DNA of 64,000 nucleotides from NCBI GenBank assembly GCA_014155875.1, contig JACEFZ010021420.1:216501-280500 (forward strand). The letters are read 5' to 3'. Positions 17,360 through 29,330 of this stretch are shown here, one piece after another (the first letter of the stretch is position 1; each line of letters starts with the position of its first letter). This DNA is from Cepaea nemoralis (Eukaryota; Mollusca; Gastropoda; Stylommatophora; Helicidae). The notes beneath the pieces were generated by a model, which was not told the DNA's origin, ran no database searches, and saw nothing but the letters and a program-made list of their open reading frames with translations. Made by a program: the position numbers and the translations under genes.

Positions 17360-17470
17360 CTGATAGTCTAATAGAAGTTCTGGCCCTTTGAAGTACCGTG
17401 ATGCAACACGTACATTGTACTCCATGCCTGGATGGTAGAATTCTGCCAAACCCCAATCTATGAGACGTAG
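17360..17470 (-). CDS. CSNK2A1: Protein kinase CK2 alpha, exon 7
   Basis: Thirty-seven codons include I-D-W-G-L-A-E-F (the CK2-specific DWG form of the DFG magnesium-binding motif), [20 protein letters not shown] (activation and P+1 region) and LLLDYQ. The acceptor is TTCCCCAG and the donor is CAG followed by GTAAGC. Confidence 0.98.
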
Positions 17471-18304
17471 CTGGGGAAAAAAGGTTTCTGATTATGTCTT
17501 AGCTTTAACAAAGGTACGACCTTCCTGTAAAAATAATGAAGATATTAACAGGATGAGATAGCTGGATGACTCTCTTAATGATGACAAGATTATCTGCTAA
17601 CTTTTTTCTTGGAGGTTGCATGATTTTATAATGCATAAAGAACCTCACCTGGCATTGGATTGGAGTTGTTGAAAATATACTAAATAAAACCTGTGGAGCA
17701 AATATGATCAAGCAACAAGTCCCAAAACAGCAACTTGATATGGGACTGTGAAGTGTTGGGAACATCACATTTCTTTTGTCCTGTATGTGTGGAGGCCAGT
17801 CTTCCCTGCCCATACTATTTTGCCTACACCCTGCAATCTCCAACTGCTGAATTTGTAACATGCGCAATTTGCACATGGGAGCTCCTGTTATTTTCCTCCC
17901 ATTATCTAAGAAGGCTAGGTGTTCTATCTCACCACCCAGGAGATAATTATTATGCAGTACAGACCCACAAACAACTCACACCATGCCCTTTGTAGACTTG
18001 CTCATGATTGGTTGAATTTGGCAGCAAAAGTTTTCAACTAGATGAGACAGCCTGTTTCATGCTAATCCTCTTTAGTCACCTCTTCTGCCATTGAGCACAG
18101 CAGGTTACAGTGTTACTATTCTTGGCTTCCCTTATGAGCCCAGGTAACACACAACAAAGAGATTACTGGGATGTGTGACATCATTAACCTTTTCAGTCCC
18201 AGAAGGCCACAGCAGCAACCCATGAGAGGAAATGATAACAGCAAGACAAGTTGAGCATAGCCTACGATGGGTAGCGTTGTGATATTCTGTTGTGATAATT
18301 TGGT

Positions 18305-18530
18305 GTGTCCAGTGTGTGCCGCGTGGTTACACACCCGCTTCACACGCGTGATCCGGGACTGTTTCCGGATCCGGTCAGGGATATGCACTACTGACGAGCT
18401 CAAATGAGGGCGAAACTCGAGTATAGTGCTTCCATGTTGACGTGGATAGGCCTTAGGTTCATACCAGAATACGATCTGCGTTGCCAGTAGTGGGTTGTGC
18501 TCAATATTTAAGTGGGTTATTCTCGAGGGG
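18305..18530 (+). repeat. SINE family 1 (tRNA-derived), copy
   Basis: The head has GCGTGGTTACACACCCGCTTCACACG and a degenerated B box. It is followed by CAGGGATATGCACTACTGACGAGCTC and a tail with GGCCTTAGGTTCATACCAGAATAC and CAGTAGTGGGTTGTGCTCA. The second copy lies on the minus strand at 35160-35395 and keeps a better B box (GGGTTCAATCCCC). Confidence 0.75.
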
Positions 18531-18910
18531 CCAAATATATACACTTGACAAATAGTTTGTCCCCTTTCGTTCGGTTGAAATATTGTCTATTCCTGCAATG
18601 TTGTCTCTTCTATAAACTTCACTGTCTTGTTTAGTTCCTTCAGTAGTTCGTAAAGTTTAGCTTCTACTGCTGTTTCTGTAGGTCAGGAAGTTTACCTTTA
18701 TATATTGTATACAGTGTTGTACAGGAGTGAGAAAATCTGCTGTCCGGGGGCGCCAAGTCTTGTCTGGTTTATCAATCTTAAATTTTTTTAAACATACAGC
18801 TGTGCAATCTTTAATGTTCTGTTCGGAAGCGCATTGTGACGATTTGTTCTGGTCTGTACATAAATAATGTTGTGACTAAACATAAGAAGCACAATCACAC
18901 ATGCGTTTTA

Positions 18911-21017
18911 ATTGGTACACATGAGGAGTAGCCTGTCACACATGACATGATTGGTACACATGAGGAGTAGCCTGTCACACATGACATGATTGGTACACAT
19001 GAGGAGTAGCCTGTCACATATAACATGATTGGTACACATGAGGAGTAGCCTGTCACATATAACATGATTGGTACACATGAGTAGCCTGTCACACATGACA
19101 TGATTGGTACACATGAGGAGTAGCCTGTCACACATGACATGATTGGTACACATGAGGAGTAGCCTGTCACATATAACATGATTGGTACACATGAGGAGTA
19201 GCCTGTCACATATAACATGATTGGTACACATGAGTAGCCTGTCAGATATGACATGATTGGTACACATGAGGAGTAGCCTGTCACACATGACATGATTGGT
19301 ACACATGAGGAGTAGCCTGTCACATATAACATGATTGGTACACATGAGGTGTAGCCTGTCACATATAACATGATTGGTACACATGAGGAGTAGCCTGTCA
19401 CACATGACATGATTGGTACACATGAGGAGTAGCCTGTCACATATAACATGATTGGTACACATGAGGAGTAGCCTGTCACATATAACATGATTGGTACACA
19501 TGAGGAGTAGCCTGTCACACATGACATGATTGGTACACATGAGGAGTAGCCTGTCACATATAACATGATTGGTACACATGAGTAGCCTGTCACATATAAC
19601 ATGATTGGTACACATGAGTAGCCGCCTACCACACATGACATGATTGGTACACATGAGGAGTAGCCTGTCACACATGACATGATTGGTACACATGAGGAGT
19701 AGCCTGTCACATATAATATGATTGGTACACATGAGGAGTAGCCTGTCACACATGACATGATTGGTACACATGAGGAGTAGCCTGTCACATATAACATGAT
19801 TGGTACACATGAGGAGTAGCCTGTCACACATGACATGATTGGTACACATGAGGAGTAGCCTGTCACATATAACATGATTGGTACACATGAGGAGTAGCCT
19901 GTCACATATAACATGATTGGTACACATGAGGAGTAGCCTACCACACATGACATGATTGGTACACATGAGGAGTAGCCTGTCACACATGACATGATTGGTA
20001 CACATGAGTAGCCTGTCACATATAACATGATTGGTACACATGAGGAGTAGCCTGTCACATATAACATGATTGGTACACATGAGGAGTAGCCTGTCACATA
20101 TGACATGATTGGTACACATGAGGAGTAGCCTGTCACACATGACATGATTGGTACACATGAGGAGTAGCCTGTCACACATAACATGATTGGTACACATGAG
20201 GAGTAGCCTGTCAGATATGACATGATTGATACACATGAGGAGTAGCCTGTCACACATGACATGATTGGTACACATGAGGAGTAGCCTGTCACACATGACA
20301 TGATTGGTACACATGAGGAGTAGCATGTCACACATAACATGATTGGTACACATGAGGAGTAGCCTGTCACATATAACATGATTGGTACACATGAGGAGTA
20401 GCCTGTCACATATAACATGATTGGTACACATGAGGAGTAGCCTGTCACATATGACATGATTGGTACACATGAGGAGTAGCCTGTCACACATGACATGATT
20501 GGTACACATGAGGAGTAGCCTGTCACACATGACATGATTGGTACACATGAGGAGTAGCCTGTCACACATGACATGATTGGTACACATGAGGAGTAGCCTG
20601 TCACACATGACATGATTGGTACACATGAGGAGTAGCCTGTCAGATATGACATGATTGGTACACATGAGGAGTAGCCTGTCACACATGACATGATTGGTAC
20701 ACATGAGGAGTAGCCTGTCACACATGACATGATTGGTACACATGAGGAGTAGCCTGTCACACATGACATGATTGGTACACATGAGGAGTAGCCTGTCACA
20801 CATGACATGATTGGTACACATGAGGAGTAGCCTGTCACACATGACATGATTGGTACACATGAGGAGTAGCCTGTCACACATGACATGATTGGTACACATG
20901 AGGAGTAGCCTGTCACACATGACATGATTGGTACACATGAGTAGTAGCCTGTCACACATGACATGATTGGTACACATGAGGAGTAGCCTGTCACATATGA
21001 CATGATTGGTACACATA
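18911..21017 (-). repeat. 39-bp minisatellite, about 54 units, open in two frames
   Basis: The plus-strand unit ATTGGTACACATGAGGAGTA plus GCCTGTCACACATGACATG repeats about 54 times. Two main variants alternate (CACACATGACATG and CACATATAACATG), with rarer CAGATATGACATG. Several units lack three bases (GAG), giving 36 bp. Because every length change is a multiple of three and the unit lacks stops in two minus-strand frames, minus-strand ORFs of 722 and 759 codons (ending 18895 and 18908) result. Both are pure 13-residue repeats. It lies inside a CK2 alpha intron, so I do not call it a gene. Confidence 0.97.
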
Positions 21018-21294
21018 AAGAATAGCCAATAACACAAATGAAAACAAATAGCCAATAACACAAATGAAAACAATGGGTTTTTTTTTAAATGTATGAACAA
21101 GCCTGGTAACTTCTGAGTGAGAGGCGGACACTCAAACTTCTCAGCCACACATTCCCCAACATAGTTTCTAACCCACACTACAGCCACAGAATTATCCTCT
21201 TAGCAGCAGAGAGAATAAGTGTATAGCAACTTGTAAACAAGAGGATAACATGCAAATAATGTCATGACTGTGGGAGAAATACGACTGTACCAAC

Positions 21295-21378
21295 CTTTCT
21301 GTTTTCATGATCAATCATCACGTTGTGAGGTTTGACATCTCTGTGCATAATACCCATACTATGGCAATAGTCCAAAGC
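21295..21378 (-). CDS. CSNK2A1: Protein kinase CK2 alpha, exon 6
   Basis: Twenty-eight codons read [11 protein letters not shown], then [10 protein letters not shown] (catalytic loop with the catalytic Asp) and IDHENRK. The acceptor is ATCTCCAG and the donor is AAAG followed by GTTGGT. Confidence 0.98.
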
Positions 21379-23195
21379 CTGGAGATGACATCAGGAGTAA
21401 CAATTAGCAATATTCAGTATGCTGATAACCAGATTGACACAAGTAAACGACAGCATTATTCATTAAGTAAGTTAGCACTGTTTCATCACGCCTGTAGCTC
21501 AGTCCATCCGATTTTCAGGTTTGCTATCTCTAGCCTTTGATTGCTATCTCTAGCCTTTGACTGCCTCCAGTTTACCTACAAAGCAGCAGGTGCCTCACTT
21601 GGCCTGGTCCCTATCCCTTGATCTGCCCAACATGGTAGATCCTACCAGTAGCTACATCATCATATCTCTTCTGATTACTGAAACGAGCAAAGCCATTCTA
21701 CCACAAGGTGGAGACAACAGAAAGGCACAAGCAAACAACTCCTGGGATGTGTGTGTGATGCAGAGGCACTGAAGTGCCATGTTCAGACATCATACTGACC
21801 AGAGCCTCTCTTCACTCTCATTGCCCATCCTAGGAACCAGAGAGCCAGGCCAGTGAGTTGAGCATGGAGATGAATGATGTAATTAAGTCTGCAAACTCTG
21901 CTTGTTGAGACTGCAAGATAGTCACAGCAATTCATTCCACACTGATGGCAAACAATCAGCACCCACCATGTGGAGAACACAAGAGTATGCTTGGCATTTG
22001 TGTGTTACTCCCTTACTAGGAAGAAACAAGTTCACAAGTTATCACCAATCCCTAATTCTCCAAATCCCATAAAAGTGAACAGTTAAGGTTGATGCAGTTC
22101 TAACATCAACAATTCAGAGATGTTATGAAATACTTGTCAGTGCTGTTGCTTCTTCAAGCCGCCTTCTGTAAATTTGTTTATGCTAAACTGGAGTTTGCAG
22201 CTAAATGTGTTTATGGGATGAGATAGTCAGTCTTATGCCAACCCTCCTTAGCTGCTTCCTTCTATTCTTTGCTTCCCTTATGGGTCATAGTAACATATAG
22301 GTGCTCATAACTGCACTGACTCTCAAAGATAGTGATCTGCAGGCAACACCCAGTTGTGACAGAATTTTTTTTTACCATTTGGGCTTTTTGGATCAGTTTC
22401 ATAAAGTGAAAACTAGAATCTTCTAGGAGAAAATGAAGGCAGCTGACATTATACTGCCCATGACTCACCTTGTGTGTCATTTGGTGAACTCAAATATAAT
22501 CCGACCATCAGACCACATGACCAGCCTACTTCACAGGATGCAAACATGCAACTTGACTTGTAAATTGTATACAGCTTATGCAGTGTCATTAGCATCACAT
22601 AAGATGTCCTTTAAAGAATGCGGCGATCTTGGCTTGTCTAAAAGTGTCTGGATTCTTTGCAAGTTCCCCAGCCTCATTTTTTCAGCTCAAGGTGCCATTA
22701 GTGTCCTTTGTCTATCTCAATGTTGGTTGACCCCTACCTCGTCTTCCAGGTACCATGCCTTCCAGGGACTTTCGTTCCAAACTCCTGTGTTTAATACCAT
22801 ATATTTCATCATCATCCAGTGAACTTTCTGGTGCAGAATTTCACTCTGTCGTTTTGAAATGTTTATATCATTAGCCATGTGTCCTGCCTCTGCTGCTGAC
22901 ATGTGTAAACTATCTAGCACATCTTGAACCCACTTTTGCTGTGGCCTTCCTTTTCTCTACCGCCTTGTTACTTCCCTCTATATGAGTACGCAATATATTT
23001 TACATGCCAGAAAACCAAATCTCTTTTATAACGGCTCCTTCTGCCAACCAGCGGTACAACGCTAATACTTAACTTTACAGATGCAGAAATATTTGTTCTG
23101 AAATGTCCAGAGATAACTCGGAAGCCAGCAAGTTCCCACAATAAATAACTAAGTAAATATCAAACTGACTGTAATCTTGCCAGGAAAGGACCTAC
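21379..23195 (-). other. CK2 alpha intron 5
   Basis: No repeat shared with the rest of the window and no coding signal were recognised. Confidence 0.85.
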
Positions 23196-23255
23196 CTTTA
23201 ACAATTCATACAAGTAGAAACGTATATCGAAGTCTATGAAAGTTTGGTATAGTTG
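23196..23255 (-). CDS. CSNK2A1: Protein kinase CK2 alpha, exon 5
   Basis: Twenty codons, QLYQTFIDFDIRFYLYELLK, form helix D/E of the kinase. The acceptor is GTCCACAG and the donor is AAAG followed by GTAGGT. Confidence 0.97.
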
Positions 23256-23536
23256 CTGTGGACGAACAAATGAATAGTATTAAACGTACTTCAATTAAAT
23301 TAACATAAATTGGCATCAATAGTCATGATATATTACAAGACAGGCTTTTAAAAACTATAAGCCACATACATCAATTTATTCTCATTCTCTGTGTCTCAGA
23401 CAAATAAGACAAGCCATTTTCAAATACAAATGGCAAAGAGAACATCCAACATAAAAAATGCACATAACCAACTTTCCAGGAAATTCTAAGTAATTTTTCA
23501 TCAGAGCACAGAACATATTAGACACCACAGGCTTGT

Positions 23537-24379
23537 GTGGTTCTAATGACAGTCAAATATCTGCTAACACCAGGATCTTATACGACAGTATGCAGCACAG
23601 AATATATGACAACCAACAGTGACTTCAACATATTAGACCCCAAGGATATAGAACTGGAACTACAGGTGTCTGCACTTCTGGTTCTAATGACAGCCAAATA
23701 CCTGCTAATGTCAGCCCCTTATACAAGCAGCACAGAATAAATGACAACCAACAGTGACTTCAACATATTAGACCCCAAGGATATAGAACTGGAACTACAG
23801 GTGTCTGCACCTCTGGTTCTAATGTCAGCCCCTTATACAAGCAGCACAGAATATATGACAACCAACAGTGACTTCAACATATTAGACCCCAAGGATATAG
23901 AACTGGAACTACAGGTGTCTACACTTCTGGTTCTAATGACAGCCAAATACCTGCTAATGTCAGCCCCTTATACAAGCAGCACAGAATAAATGACAACCAA
24001 CAGTGACTTCAACATATTAGACCCCAAGGATATAGAACTGGAACTACAGGTGTCTGCACCTCTGGTTCTAATGTCAGCCCCTTATACAAGCAGCACAGAA
24101 TATATGACAACCAACAGTGACTTCAACATATTAGACCCCAAGGATATAGAACTGGAACTACAGGTGTCTACACTTCTGGTTCTAATGACAGCCCCTTATA
24201 TAAGCAGCACAGAATATATGACAACCAACAGTGACTTCAACATATTAGACCCCAAGGATATAGAACTGGAACTACAGGTGTCTGCACTTCTGGTTCTAAT
24301 GACAGCCAAATACCTGCTAATGTCAGCCTCTTATACAACAGTAAGCAGCACAGAATATCTGACAACAAGCAGGAGCTGA
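23537..24379 (+). repeat. Tandem array of 135/114-bp units
   Basis: The unit contains CAACCAACAGTGACTTCAAC, ATTAGACCCCAAGGATATAG and ACTACAGGTGTCT. Long units (about 135 bp) include a CAGCCAAATACCTGCTAATG segment that short units (about 114 bp) lack. About six units are present. The plus strand is open over most of the array, interrupted only where TATATG became TAAATG. Confidence 0.95.
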
Positions 24380-24614
24380 AGGTTACATAAATGTTGAAAG
24401 TATCTTAAAGCTTTGTTTTCCCAAAAGAGTTCACTAGATCCTCCAGAGAAACTGCTTGTTGTTATATATTCTGGAAAAAAAACTGCCCGGGAGCTTGAGC
24501 CACCAACTGTAGGTTTTGTAAGCCAGTGTGATAGTTCAGAAGCTAAAACAGACAATGAAAACTGTTGTTAAATGCTTTTATTTTCTAGTATCACATTTGC
24601 TCTTACAGAAATAT

Positions 24615-25390
24615 CATTCTTCTTCTTCTTCTTCTGCGTTCCGAGCCATTGAGGTTCTTTGCTGCAGATACAATCCGTCTCCATTCGTCTCTCTGGTGGA
24701 CCTCTCTTGCCAGTCATTGATTCCAAGTGCTTGTAGGTCTGTATATATATTATCTCTCCACCGTCTTCTTGGTCTACCTCGGGGTCTACGGTCATTTATT
24801 TCCTGAGTGTAAGCGAGTTTTGTTTCCCTATTATCTTCCTGTTCTTTCTATATGCCCCAGCCATTGTAGTCTCTTAGCCTTCATGATACCAGTGATTAGC
24901 GGGGACTTAAACAGATCATAAATGTCTTTGTTACTTCTTCTTTTCCACTTTCCACTTTGTGTATCGCTAATGGGTCAAAGATGCGTCTTATAACTTTGTT
25001 CTCAAAGGTTTGTAACAAGGCTTCGTCTCCTTTCATTGTACTCCAGGTTTCAGAGCCATACAGCACAACTGGTCTGATCAGTGTTTTGTATATTGTGATT
25101 TTGGTGTTACGAGATAGCGCATTTGATTTTAGTAGATGTTGTAGTGCATAGTATATCTTATTTCCAGAATTGATTCTAGTTTGTATTTCTTCCCTTATGA
25201 TGTTGGAGCAGTTGAAGATTGTACCCAGGTATTTGTATGTTTCCGTTCTTTTAATGGTAATATTATCTATTTGTATGTGGCCAGAGTTTTTAGCCATTCC
25301 TTCTCTTGAAATTACCATATATTCTGTCTTATCTTGGTTGATAACCAGCCCCATCTGTTGGGCTTTTTCCTTTAAGTGAGTCAATATTAC
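24615..25390 (-). mobile_element. LINE RT 3' fragment
   Basis: The minus-strand frame 25384-24896 has the RT post-catalytic region: G-L-V-I-N-Q-D-K-T-E-Y-M, Y-K-Y-L-G-T-I, a RPVVLYGSETW block and ENKVIRRIFDP. Broken frames continue to an AAG-rich tail at about 24620. It has no catalytic Asp pair and is truncated. Confidence 0.85.
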
Positions 25391-25698
25391 AGAAATATCA
25401 TTGGTAATAAATATAAACTTCTTTCTTGCCTCTGTTCTACTTTCTGAAACATTTATATTTTAATTAAATACAGAATTACACACTGGACTCATTTCGTGAA
25501 CGCAATATGATCTGAATAAAGCGTGAACATGATCAAATTGCAGCAAATCTAGACTGCATCCAACTAATTCCTACAGATGCAGACAACGATGAAAAGGGAG
25601 GCCAAATATACAGAAGTAAAGCTAAATATATTTAATACACTACTGGCCTAGGTTAGCATTTCTTTACTCAATATTTCTTATCAATGACAGACACTCAC

Positions 25699-25749
25699 CT
25701 TGAAATCTGTGTTATTGACATGCTCAAATATAAGTGCTGGCGTTCGCGA
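25699..25749 (-). CDS. CSNK2A1: Protein kinase CK2 alpha, exon 4
   Basis: Seventeen codons, SRTPALIFEHVNNTDFK, including the hinge region. The acceptor is TTCTAACAG and the donor is AAG followed by GTGAGT. Two further copies of this exon lie immediately upstream in the gene (25849-25899 and 25997-26047). Confidence 0.98.
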
Positions 25750-25848
25750 CTGTTAGAACAGAATAAAAAAAAACACAGCTTCAGTATAAGATCATCGATA
25801 ACTGCTGAATAATGAAACTTGGTAATATATGCAAGAATATCTTGAAAC

Positions 25849-25899
25849 CTTGAAATATGTTTTATTGACATGCTCAAATATAAGTGCTGGCGTTCGCGA
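25849..25899 (-). pseudogene. Tandem duplicate of CK2 alpha exon 4 (copy 2)
   Basis: This is an exact-length 51-bp copy of exon 4 with the same acceptor sequence. Two coding changes (N-N-T-D becomes N-K-T-Y) fall at the conserved end, and the donor is GTTTCA instead of GTGAGT. The copy lies within a ~149-bp tandem unit. It remains open and in phase, so it could in principle be used as an alternative exon. Confidence 0.85.
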
Positions 25900-25996
25900 C
25901 TGTTAGAACAGAAAAAAAAAAAACAGCTTCAGTATAAGATCATCAATAAATGCTGAATAATGAAACTTGGTAATATATGGAATAATATCTTGAAAC

Positions 25997-26047
25997 CTTG
26001 AAATATGTTTTATTGACATGCTCAAATATAAGTGCTGGCGTTCGCGA
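25997..26047 (-). pseudogene. Tandem duplicate of CK2 alpha exon 4 (copy 3)
   Basis: It carries the same two substitutions and the same GTTTCA donor as copy 2, so it arose by duplication of copy 2 rather than of the original exon. The unit boundaries repeat at 25699, 25849 and 25997. Confidence 0.85.
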
Positions 26048-26739
26048 CTGTTAGAACAGAAGAAAAAAAAAACAGCTTCAGTATAAGATCATCAATAAAT
26101 GCTGAATAATGAAACTTGGTAATATATGCAAGAATGCATGAGTATGCAACCAAATATGTTAGGACAAAGGTTGATAATGAAAATCATTTCACAGTAGCGT
26201 ACCTATTATCATAGTCATGCTCAAAGAATATTAGAATTTTTTTTTTAATTTGTAAAGAGCAAAAGAATTAGCAAGTTAAAACAAATGCCAGATGTATCAA
26301 CAGAAATAGTTACTTTATAAAAGTTAATAACAAATATAATCAATCATCAAAGATCTCTCACCAGGAATCCACTGGCACTATCCACCTACCAAATACAAGA
26401 ATTTGTCAGAAATTACAGCTCAAATATTAACACGATTAAAAGTAAGTATACAAGAAGTGTGTCATTAATTCATTTTGTAGTCTACAGAAAACACTCAACA
26501 TGAGTGCAATTAATTGTAAGAAGGCTTGAGTGCATTAATGAATAGAAGAACTACATATGTGCACTGGAGGCTATATAAATGTTCAAATAATTTCCAAGTT
26601 GTATCTTCCTCAAATGAGCTCACTGGATACTCCACAGAAGAAAGTCCAATGAAGCATCATAAATTAATGGCCTTAAAAGGCAAGCAAAGAAAGTAAAACA
26701 TTCAAACATGGACATTACATATAAATAAAACATACCAAC

Positions 26740-26885
26740 AGCAGACATATGCAAATATAATGAGACAGTTGTCTGGTCGTGTAATAATGAGAGAGGCATT
26801 GGAAAACACCAAGATGACTGGAAAGTCAAAATCAGCGGTTGAAGGGGCAGATAAAGAGAAATTAAGACTAACGTCTAACTAACGT
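26740..26885 (+). mobile_element. LINE tail fragment
   Basis: Plus-strand frames resemble the terminal RT segment also seen at 36290-36740 (ATGAGA...GCATTGGAAAACACC, ATGACTGGAAA). It is short and broken. Confidence 0.5.
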
Positions 26886-28560
26886 AAGACTAACATAATC
26901 AATCTGCCTGTGTCATGACAATTACATAAAACTTGAAACTACACAATTTACAAAATATGCCATAAAACAAAGATAATCTGTATTATAGAATACATGTACC
27001 ACACCAACCCTTCCAATATATTTCTCTGCAGGTTTTTAAAATACTTGAATCAATATTTTTTAGCTTCTTCACTCCTCTTTCAAGGAGAGTGCATCAAGGC
27101 TGCTTATGACCTCTCAAACTGAGAGGGAAGCCTGCTCACCTGTGTGAGATTTTCTTTCGGCAGACAAGATTCTATTCAATGTGGGTGGGTTTTTTTTTCT
27201 TAATAAGTTTGTCAAGACAGTGGTGTTTTGGCCTACACATTGCGATTCCCTGCCACAGGAATGTTAACCTGCTCTACGTGCACAAGGAGCTGCATAGTAT
27301 AGTGGCTGGCATTCTAGCCTGTAGGACTTGCGGTCATGTGTTCAATTCCCATTGAGGTGGATTCTTTCAAATTAACATGGACTCCTAGATCAAGCCAGCC
27401 TAAAATGGCTACCAGGAAATGTCCTGGGAAGAGAAAGGTGACCAGTATGATACTGACTACATTACACACCAAGTGCTGGTCCATCTATAAATATACAGTG
27501 TTTACACCATACGCCCAACTCTTCAAGGTGTATAACATAATCCTTTACTTTACTTTTACACAGGACATACAGTTTTGCATCCTTATCAAAGGCGACTGGA
27601 TATCAGATCACACTGTTCAAGAGAAGGGGGGTCATGATCATGTACAAATTCCCAGCCTTTTTGATTCTGAGAACATGGTAGCTTGTAAGCCTGAGGCAGA
27701 TGCTGAAATCTCTTTGCCACATCTCCCTTCTAGTTTAGACAGTGTCAGAAAGCCAAATAATAACTTCCTGTCATCATGCTGGTAAAGGAAACCTTGTCAG
27801 TGTTCATTTATACATGAACAGAATTGTCTGGTCTATGGAATTCATGAAATATGAAAAAAAAATAACCTGTCATTTACTGCCAATATAACTTGCGGTGTGT
27901 AGCAGGGAGGGTCTTGAGCCTGAGGAATTAAGGCTGCCTGGCTAGTGTAGTCGCCGCGAACTGTGCAGGCTAAAGTTTTCTTTTTTCCCCAGAGAGAAAA
28001 AAACTCCACGCCTTACCGAGGATTCGAAGCCGGGTCTTCCAAAGGAGATTCCGGCATTCTAGCTACTCGGCCAGCCGCTCCTCATAATATGATAAGTAAC
28101 CATTTGAAATATCAATTATTGCCACCAAGTTGGTTGGTTTTTTTAAAGTCCAATGAAATGACATTTGGATGGTCAGAATCCTGAAATAGGCTTGCATCTA
28201 TATGAATTGATGGTATCCTAGAGACTTTCTTCCCAGCCCTGAACTAAAGTACCATTTCACAGGGAACTATGGCAATGCCTACGTCTCCAAGCTCAGAACC
28301 CAGTGGGGTGTGCACAATGGGCCTTGCAACAAAAACACACGGCTGATGGCTACCACACTTGGTTTGCTCACCTCTAGGAAGCCATTGGCTGTGCAGTTTG
28401 CATGATAAAGATATGAATTTCATTGAAACAGTGTTATCAATTTGTTCCCTCTACATTGTGACTGACAAGGTCAGATTCTCCCCGTAGACATAAGTTAGTG
28501 TTATCCTGTAAGGCATATATCTCTGACATTTACTGAACAATTACACGTGTGAATGCTTAC

Positions 28561-28662
28561 CACTGGGTCTTTTACTATTGCCAGCAACGTAATGACATTG
28601 GTGCCACCCCTGAGGTTTTCTAGAATCTTGATTTCTCTTTTGATTTTTTTCTTTTTGACAGG
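28561..28662 (-). CDS. CSNK2A1: Protein kinase CK2 alpha, exon 3
   Basis: Thirty-four codons: [14 protein letters not shown] (the basic stretch that reads acidic substrates and polyanions, plus the alpha-C Glu), then [13 protein letters not shown] and AIVKDPV. The acceptor is CTTTTCAG and the donor is GTG followed by GTAAGC. Confidence 0.98.
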
Positions 28663-29169
28663 CTGAAAAGTGTTGTAAATTAAAAGATATTGTCAGTTTA
28701 TAAATAAACCCAGCTTTATCTCAACTTATCAAGTCATGTAAGATCAAGTTTCCAATGCAAGTAGCCAAAATTTGCAGTTCACACACACACTCTCCTCCCA
28801 AGCATGAAGATGGATACAGGACATTGAAAATACCCTCAGTATGACAATGCAAGAGACAAGGGAACATGCAAAGCATCAAGAATCTTTTCGGCAGGTCATC
28901 ATGACAGTCATTAGTTGCCGTTCCAACTTCACAGCAACGGGTCGTCCACATTATGCTCCGTTCCTGTGCCAGTGAATGTCACACAAAATGCTCCTTACTG
29001 CCCAATGTGAACAATGGAATAGACAGGGGTCTCGACAAGCCAACAGCCTGCACAGGTACACTGTGCATGATGGCACCGTCAAAATGCCAACACAAAAGTC
29101 TTCCACAAAAAATAGTTTATTGTCGATAGAAGCGGCAGTCACTAGAAAACCAGCAGCCACACATTACTG

Positions 29170-29330
29170 CATTAAAAGTCGAGAGTATCAACTCATTGCC
29201 CCGGGATTTACCCCATATGGCTCGGTCCCTTTCTGCAGGGTGGCCCGCTGAAAGCATCGCACAAAGCACGAACACCATAACTCCTGCAAAGACTCCCAGA
29301 AGTCTCAGAGAAATGCAATCGTGAACCGAA
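29170..29330 (-). repeat. SINE family 3, copy
   Basis: The minus strand matches the 36049-36278 unit over CCATATGGGGTAAATCC, the GCACAAAGCACGAAC segment and CCGAAAAAGAC. Confidence 0.7.

Larger units (their letters stand above)
17471..21294 (-). other. CK2 alpha intron 6
   Basis: The largest internal intron. It contains a tRNA-derived SINE (18305-18530) and the 39-bp minisatellite array (18911-21017). The stretch 17480-18300 shows nothing recognisable. Confidence 0.9.
23256..25698 (-). other. CK2 alpha intron 4
   Basis: It contains the tandem array 23537-24379 and the LINE fragment 24615-25390. Confidence 0.9.
25750..28560 (-). other. CK2 alpha intron 3
   Basis: It contains two extra copies of exon 4, a LINE tail fragment (26740-26885), a tRNA-headed SINE on the plus strand (27285-27365, A box GTATAGTGGCTGG and B box GTGTTCAATTCCC) and another on the minus strand (27920-28090, B box GGCTTCGAATCC). 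Confidence 0.9.

Noticed and set aside
18911..21017. CRISPR-like array
   Set aside because: The repeats are contiguous with no unique spacers, and the context is eukaryotic.
18895..21187. 722- and 759-codon minus-strand ORFs as a real repetitive protein gene
   Set aside because: They are the minisatellite translated in two frames, inside a CK2 alpha intron, without independent coding evidence.
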